This document shows positions 32,411 through 35,474 of a stretch of DNA of 35,474 nt, one piece after another. This DNA is from Pseudomonadota bacterium. Its GTDB lineage: Bacteria; Pseudomonadota; Alphaproteobacteria; Rhodobacterales; Rhodobacteraceae. Both the position numbers and the translations under genes were made by a program. Under the pieces are notes generated by a model. The model worked only from the letters and a program-made list of their open reading frames with translations, ran no database searches and was not told where the DNA came from. Position 1 is the stretch's first letter. Each line of letters opens with the position of its first letter. The DNA lies in contig JAJXZX010000031.1 of NCBI GenBank assembly GCA_021779835.1, positions 1-35,474 of the forward strand, written 5' to 3'.

Positions 32411-33190
32411 TTACAGTGTCGCGTTCATCGCCCCACCGTCCAGCAAGATGTTCTGCCCCACGATAAAGCCCGCGTGCTGCGAACACAGGAACGCGCAAGC
32501 CGCGCCGAATTCCTCTGCGGTGCCGTAGCGATGAACCGGGATCGAGGCCGCGCGCCGCGCCCGCGCCTCGTCCAGCGAGATGCCCTGCGCCTTGGCCACC
32601 CCGGTATCGAGCGAAATGGCGCGGTCGGTTGCGTGAATACCCGGCAACAGGTTGTTGATCGTGACCCCCGCGCCCGCCACCTGCCGCGCGGTGCCCGCGA
32701 CAAAGCCGGTCAGCCCCGCCCGCGCCGCGTTCGACAGACCCAGTTGCGCAATCGGCGCCTTGACCGACTGGCTGGTGATATTGACCACCCGCCCCCAGCC
32801 GCGCGCCATCATGCCCGGCATCAGCGCCTGCATCAGCGCCACCGGCGTCAGCATATTGGCGTCCAGCGCCCGGATGAAATCATCGCGGCTCCAATCCGAC
32901 CACAGCCCCGGAGGCGGCCCGCCAGCGTTTGTCACCAGAATGTCGATCTCGCCCGCTGCGGCCAGCACCTTGGCGCGGCCCGCCTCTGACGTGATGTCGG
33001 CGGCCACGACAAGCACGGGCACGCCATAAGCCGCCCGGATCGCTGCCGCCGTTGCCTCCAGCGCCTCGGCGCCGCGTGCGTTCAGGACCAATTCAACGCC
33101 CGCCTCTGCCAGCGCCTCGGCACACCCCCGCCCAAGCCCCTTGGACGAGGCACAAACCAGCGCGCGTTTGCCGCGAATTCCCAGATCCAT
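32411..33190 (-). CDS. SDR family protein lacking the Tyr-x3-Lys pair
   Basis: The product has 259 residues, classical SDR length. CASSKGLGRGCAEAL is the nucleotide-binding motif and LVTNAGGPPPG the structural NAG. NITSQSV supplies the active-site Ser region, but the expected YxxxK is replaced by LSNAARAGL. This variant is known in a FabG-like SDR subgroup (BKR-like SDR-like) whose reaction is not established. GGGGAG precedes the ATG. The gene is upstream of and on the same strand as tatA, with a 149-bp gap. Confidence 0.85.
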   Translation of the reverse strand: MDLGIRGKRALVCASSKGLGRGCAEALAEAGVELVLNARGAEALEATAAAIRAAYGVPVLVVAADITSEAGRAKVLAAAGEIDILVTNAGGPPPGLWSDWSRDDFIRALDANMLTPVALMQALMPGMMARGWGRVVNITSQSVKAPIAQLGLSNAARAGLTGFVAGTARQVAGAGVTINNLLPGIHATDRAISLDTGVAKAQGISLDEARARRAASIPVHRYGTAEEFGAACAFLCSQHAGFIVGQNILLDGGAMNATL

Positions 33191-33334
33191 CGCTTTCTCC
33201 CCGGTTCCGACGTTTCAGGCAAACGGCTACCATCCGAAATGCGAGGGCGAAAGCCGCAAATCCTGGGCTAAGCCTCTGATTGTAGGCAAAGCAGAAACCA
33301 ATTGTGGCTATATTCGTCTAAATCCGCCCAACGA

Positions 33335-33363
33335 TTGACGTTTTCCAAAGCTATCCCAAATAC
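33335..33363 (+). promoter_or_regulatory. Possible promoter of the Hint-domain gene
   Basis: TTGACG (33335-33340) matches 5 of 6 bases of the -35 consensus. AAATAC (33358-33363) follows after 17 bp as a weak -10. The start codon is at 33414. It lies in a 223-bp gap between divergent genes. Confidence 0.4.
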
Positions 33364-33413
33364 AGTAGGCCGCCCCTATTAACGCGGCGCCCGCAACAAA
33401 GGCCGATGATGCG

Positions 33414-34460
33414 ATGACGTCCACCTCACTTCCCACGGCGCCGTCTTGCGCGCCGGGCTACGCCTGTCAGGTGTTTCGGGCGGATGCGTTATTCGTCAAA
33501 ATCGGCGTCAATCTTGATGACCCGATTGGCGAGGCAGACGACGTGTGCCTTGGCGACATTTACCACCTTGAACCGGGTGCGCGTGCGCAGCGCCTGTTCA
33601 TCGGCCCCACGCAAAGTGCCGCGGGTGCGCCCCACCTGCAATCCATCGCCGACGGGTCGGACGTTGGCCGCGCAGGCGATGGCATCACCCTGACCTCGCG
33701 CCTGACGATGATGACCGGCGATGGCGACACGGTGGAGTTGCTGATCCTGCGCCACCACCCGCGCGACTCTGACACAGAGGAGCTTTACGCCCTGCCACTG
33801 TCCCCGATGGCGCCCAAAACCGACTACACGCTGATCCGCGCCGAGGCGAACCCCGGCTCGGCCCGGCTCTCCGACATCCTCTGCGTCTCGTTCACGCGCG
33901 GCACGCGCATTGCGCTGGCCGATGGTCGCCAGGTCGCGATCGAGGATTTGATGCCCGGCGACCGCGTGCTGACCCGCGACCACGGCCCGCAACCCCTGCG
34001 CTGGATCGGCCGCTCCACCCTGCGCGCGGTCGGTGCCTTTGCGCCGGTGGTCATCACCGCAGGCACCCTGGGCAATTCCGGCGACCTGATCGTCAGCCAG
34101 CATCACCGCATGTTCCTGTACCAGCGCAACCGCTCGCAGCACGTCAAGACCTCCGAACTGCTGGTGCAGGCCAAACATCTGGTCGACGGCGAAAACGTCT
34201 TTCTGCGCGAAGGCGGCTTTGTCGATTACCTGAGCCTCGTCTTCGACCGGCATGAGATTATCTATGCCGAGGGGATCTGCGCGGAAAGCCTGATGGTCAA
34301 CGACGCCACCCTGTCTCGCCTGCCAGAGGATATGGCAGAGGAGGTCAAGACCCGCTTTCCCGGCCTGTCGCAGAACCAGCACTTCGGCACCGAGGCCGGG
34401 CGCATGGTTCTGGACGAAATTGGCACCGCAGCGTTCTACAAGAACACGCGGGCGGGGTGA
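33414..34460 (+). CDS. Hint (hedgehog/intein) domain protein
   Basis: The product has 348 residues. The first 160 residues are a variable domain rich in short beta strands. The Hint domain starts near 160 (CVSFTRGTRIALADGRQVAIEDLMPGDRVLTRDHGPQPLRWIGRS) and continues through IVSQHHRMFLYQ, GENVFLREGG and YLSLVFDRHEIIYAEGICAESL. Classic Hint domains begin with a nucleophile Cys before F-x-x-G-T. Here Ser occupies that position with a Cys two residues earlier. Proteins of this type are frequent in Rhodobacteraceae and their role is unknown. No signal peptide is visible. Confidence 0.88.
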   Translation: MTSTSLPTAPSCAPGYACQVFRADALFVKIGVNLDDPIGEADDVCLGDIYHLEPGARAQRLFIGPTQSAAGAPHLQSIADGSDVGRAGDGITLTSRLTMMTGDGDTVELLILRHHPRDSDTEELYALPLSPMAPKTDYTLIRAEANPGSARLSDILCVSFTRGTRIALADGRQVAIEDLMPGDRVLTRDHGPQPLRWIGRSTLRAVGAFAPVVITAGTLGNSGDLIVSQHHRMFLYQRNRSQHVKTSELLVQAKHLVDGENVFLREGGFVDYLSLVFDRHEIIYAEGICAESLMVNDATLSRLPEDMAEEVKTRFPGLSQNQHFGTEAGRMVLDEIGTAAFYKNTRAG

Positions 34461-34541
34461 AACGCCTTCACGTCGGTCTCAAAAGCGCCAAGCGCCGCCA
34501 ACAACGTCGCGCAAAGGGTTCTATATGTGGAAACGTCGCTA

Positions 34542-35267
34542 TTAGGGCTTTGCAACCAAAAACATGCTTCCCAACACCGGCGCCCCGTTGATGGTGTTAG
34601 CGGCCTGAACATTTGCCGCCCACACCCCTTGGATCGGTGAGCCCCGGAAATCTCCCAAGATATTCGTATTGGTTGTCACCGTGTTCCCTTCGCCCGTAAG
34701 CGTCCCCGCAACATTGGCCTCAAACTGGTTCGGACGGGTCACGGCGGCGCAACTTGCGCTCACGCCGATGCAACCCCCGGTTATAGCAAGCGTTCCGGTG
34801 TAGTTCACCGGAGAATTTACAAACTTAAACGGGTGCTCAACGTTAGTCGGGTCAGGCGTGACGACGCCGCCGACAAAGTTCGTCGCACTCCCGGTGATCG
34901 TTGCCGCCGTGAAGTTCGCGTTCACGCTTGCGGTGCCCTCCATGCTCAGTCTGGGCGACCCAGCAGTAGACCCATCCCGGTTGGCGTTGACAAGCATGTA
35001 GCCGTTGTATGTCGCCGAACCGCTGGTCGGCATGCCATGTGGTGCCCCAGGATAGGTAGTGTTCGCCAGCGGTGCCTGCCCCGTGTTTACATCGCCGTTC
35101 AAAGCGATGCGCTGTGCATTATAGTTTGGTGACAATACCGTATTGTAATACGCGCTCGGATCAGACTGCGCGGTAACCGGCGTCTCACCCCCGCCACCGC
35201 ATCCGGACAACATACCCAGCACCGCAACCCCGATTGCCGATGCAAAAACCGTTCTGTTCGTCGTCAC
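34542..35267 (-). CDS. TbpB-like (transferrin-binding-type) surface lipoprotein
   Basis: The product has 241 residues from the GTG at 35267, chosen for GGGAGAG 5 bases upstream. The frame extends to 35327 without a site. The signal peptide ends in a lipobox (LGMLSGC) followed by GGGG, typical of outer-membrane surface lipoproteins. The mature part is Thr/Asn/Gly-rich with repeated strands (GSATYNGYMLV, MEGTASVNANFTAATITGSATNF, NVAGTLTGEGN) like the 8-stranded barrel of TbpB-like or Slam-dependent lipoproteins. A GCIGVSASCA segment may form a disulfide. Its base composition is less GC-rich than its neighbours, which may mean acquisition. Confidence 0.75.
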   Translation of the reverse strand: MTTNRTVFASAIGVAVLGMLSGCGGGGETPVTAQSDPSAYYNTVLSPNYNAQRIALNGDVNTGQAPLANTTYPGAPHGMPTSGSATYNGYMLVNANRDGSTAGSPRLSMEGTASVNANFTAATITGSATNFVGGVVTPDPTNVEHPFKFVNSPVNYTGTLAITGGCIGVSASCAAVTRPNQFEANVAGTLTGEGNTVTTNTNILGDFRGSPIQGVWAANVQAANTINGAPVLGSMFLVAKP

Positions 35268-35474
35268 TCTTACTCTCCCGTAAATTTCTTCACGCGAAAA
35301 CGCCACTCCAGCGAACCGGATCCCCATGACAATTCCACATGCAAAGAAGCATCCAATAGGGTCGCAGATTAATTAGTCGGCCATGAACAACGGGTTCAGG
35401 CGGTAATCTGAGCGTGTAGCTGGCGGATTTCGGTTCGAAGAGCGCCGAGCAGAGCAGCCAATATCATGGTGATT

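Noticed and set aside
35396..35474. Possible 3' end of a minus-strand gene running off the window (25 codons, ending at TGA 35396-35398)
   Set aside because: Too short to judge. The residues (ILAALLGALRTEIRQLHAQITA) match no family I recognise.

Overview
The window looks like chromosomal DNA of an alphaproteobacterium, most likely family Rhodobacteraceae (roseobacter/Rhodobacter group). The grounds are the high-GC core genes, the gene orders radA-cvpA-purF-SDR and yfgM-bamB-der, a tatA-tatB-tatC-DUF815 ATPase operon, a Hint-domain protein of the type common in that family, a luxR-luxI locus and a perfect CtrA-type site. No 16S rRNA is present, so the family is an inference.

Layout. Positions 1-3336 are a decayed integrative element or prophage end lying against the 3' end of tRNA-Val(TAC): a truncated ATPase/TOPRIM-type gene, a phage-like ORF, the tail of a DUF5131 (Gp37/Gp68) gene, a Cys-rich small protein, an excisionase-like HTH gene, and a tyrosine integrase broken by one in-frame amber codon. 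Next come two tRNA-Val genes, the second only 19 bp downstream of an HU-family gene on the same strand, then a small membrane protein and lon. A quorum-sensing island follows (7.7-9.7 kb): AHL synthase and LuxR regulator on the minus strand, and a divergent LuxR-type autoinducer-binding protein that ends just where its DNA-binding domain would begin.

From 9.7 to 16.3 kb lie housekeeping genes: tgt, a sufT-sufA pair, tpiA, and the yfgM-bamB-der envelope/ribosome cluster. From 16.5 to 21 kb is a plus-strand run alr-mlaE-mlaF-membrane protein, followed by a membrane/coiled-coil protein and a PqiA-family protein. From 21.2 to 26.5 kb are radA, cvpA, purF, a DUF1801 protein, an exported protein and an SDR. 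From 26.8 to 29.6 kb is surE-pcm-nlpD, preceded by a TTAA-N7-TTAAC CtrA site. The right end holds the minus-strand tatABC-ATPase operon, an SDR lacking the usual Tyr/Lys pair, a Hint-domain protein, and a TbpB-like surface lipoprotein.

Most of the window is ordinary core genome. The points most worth a second look are the HTH-less LuxR homologue beside luxR-luxI, the tandem 22-bp dyad repeat between tgt and sufT, the CtrA site ahead of surE-pcm-nlpD, the single nonsense codon in the integrase, and the HU-tRNA linkage. I found no CRISPR array, rRNA, intact insertion sequence or recognisable complete defence system.
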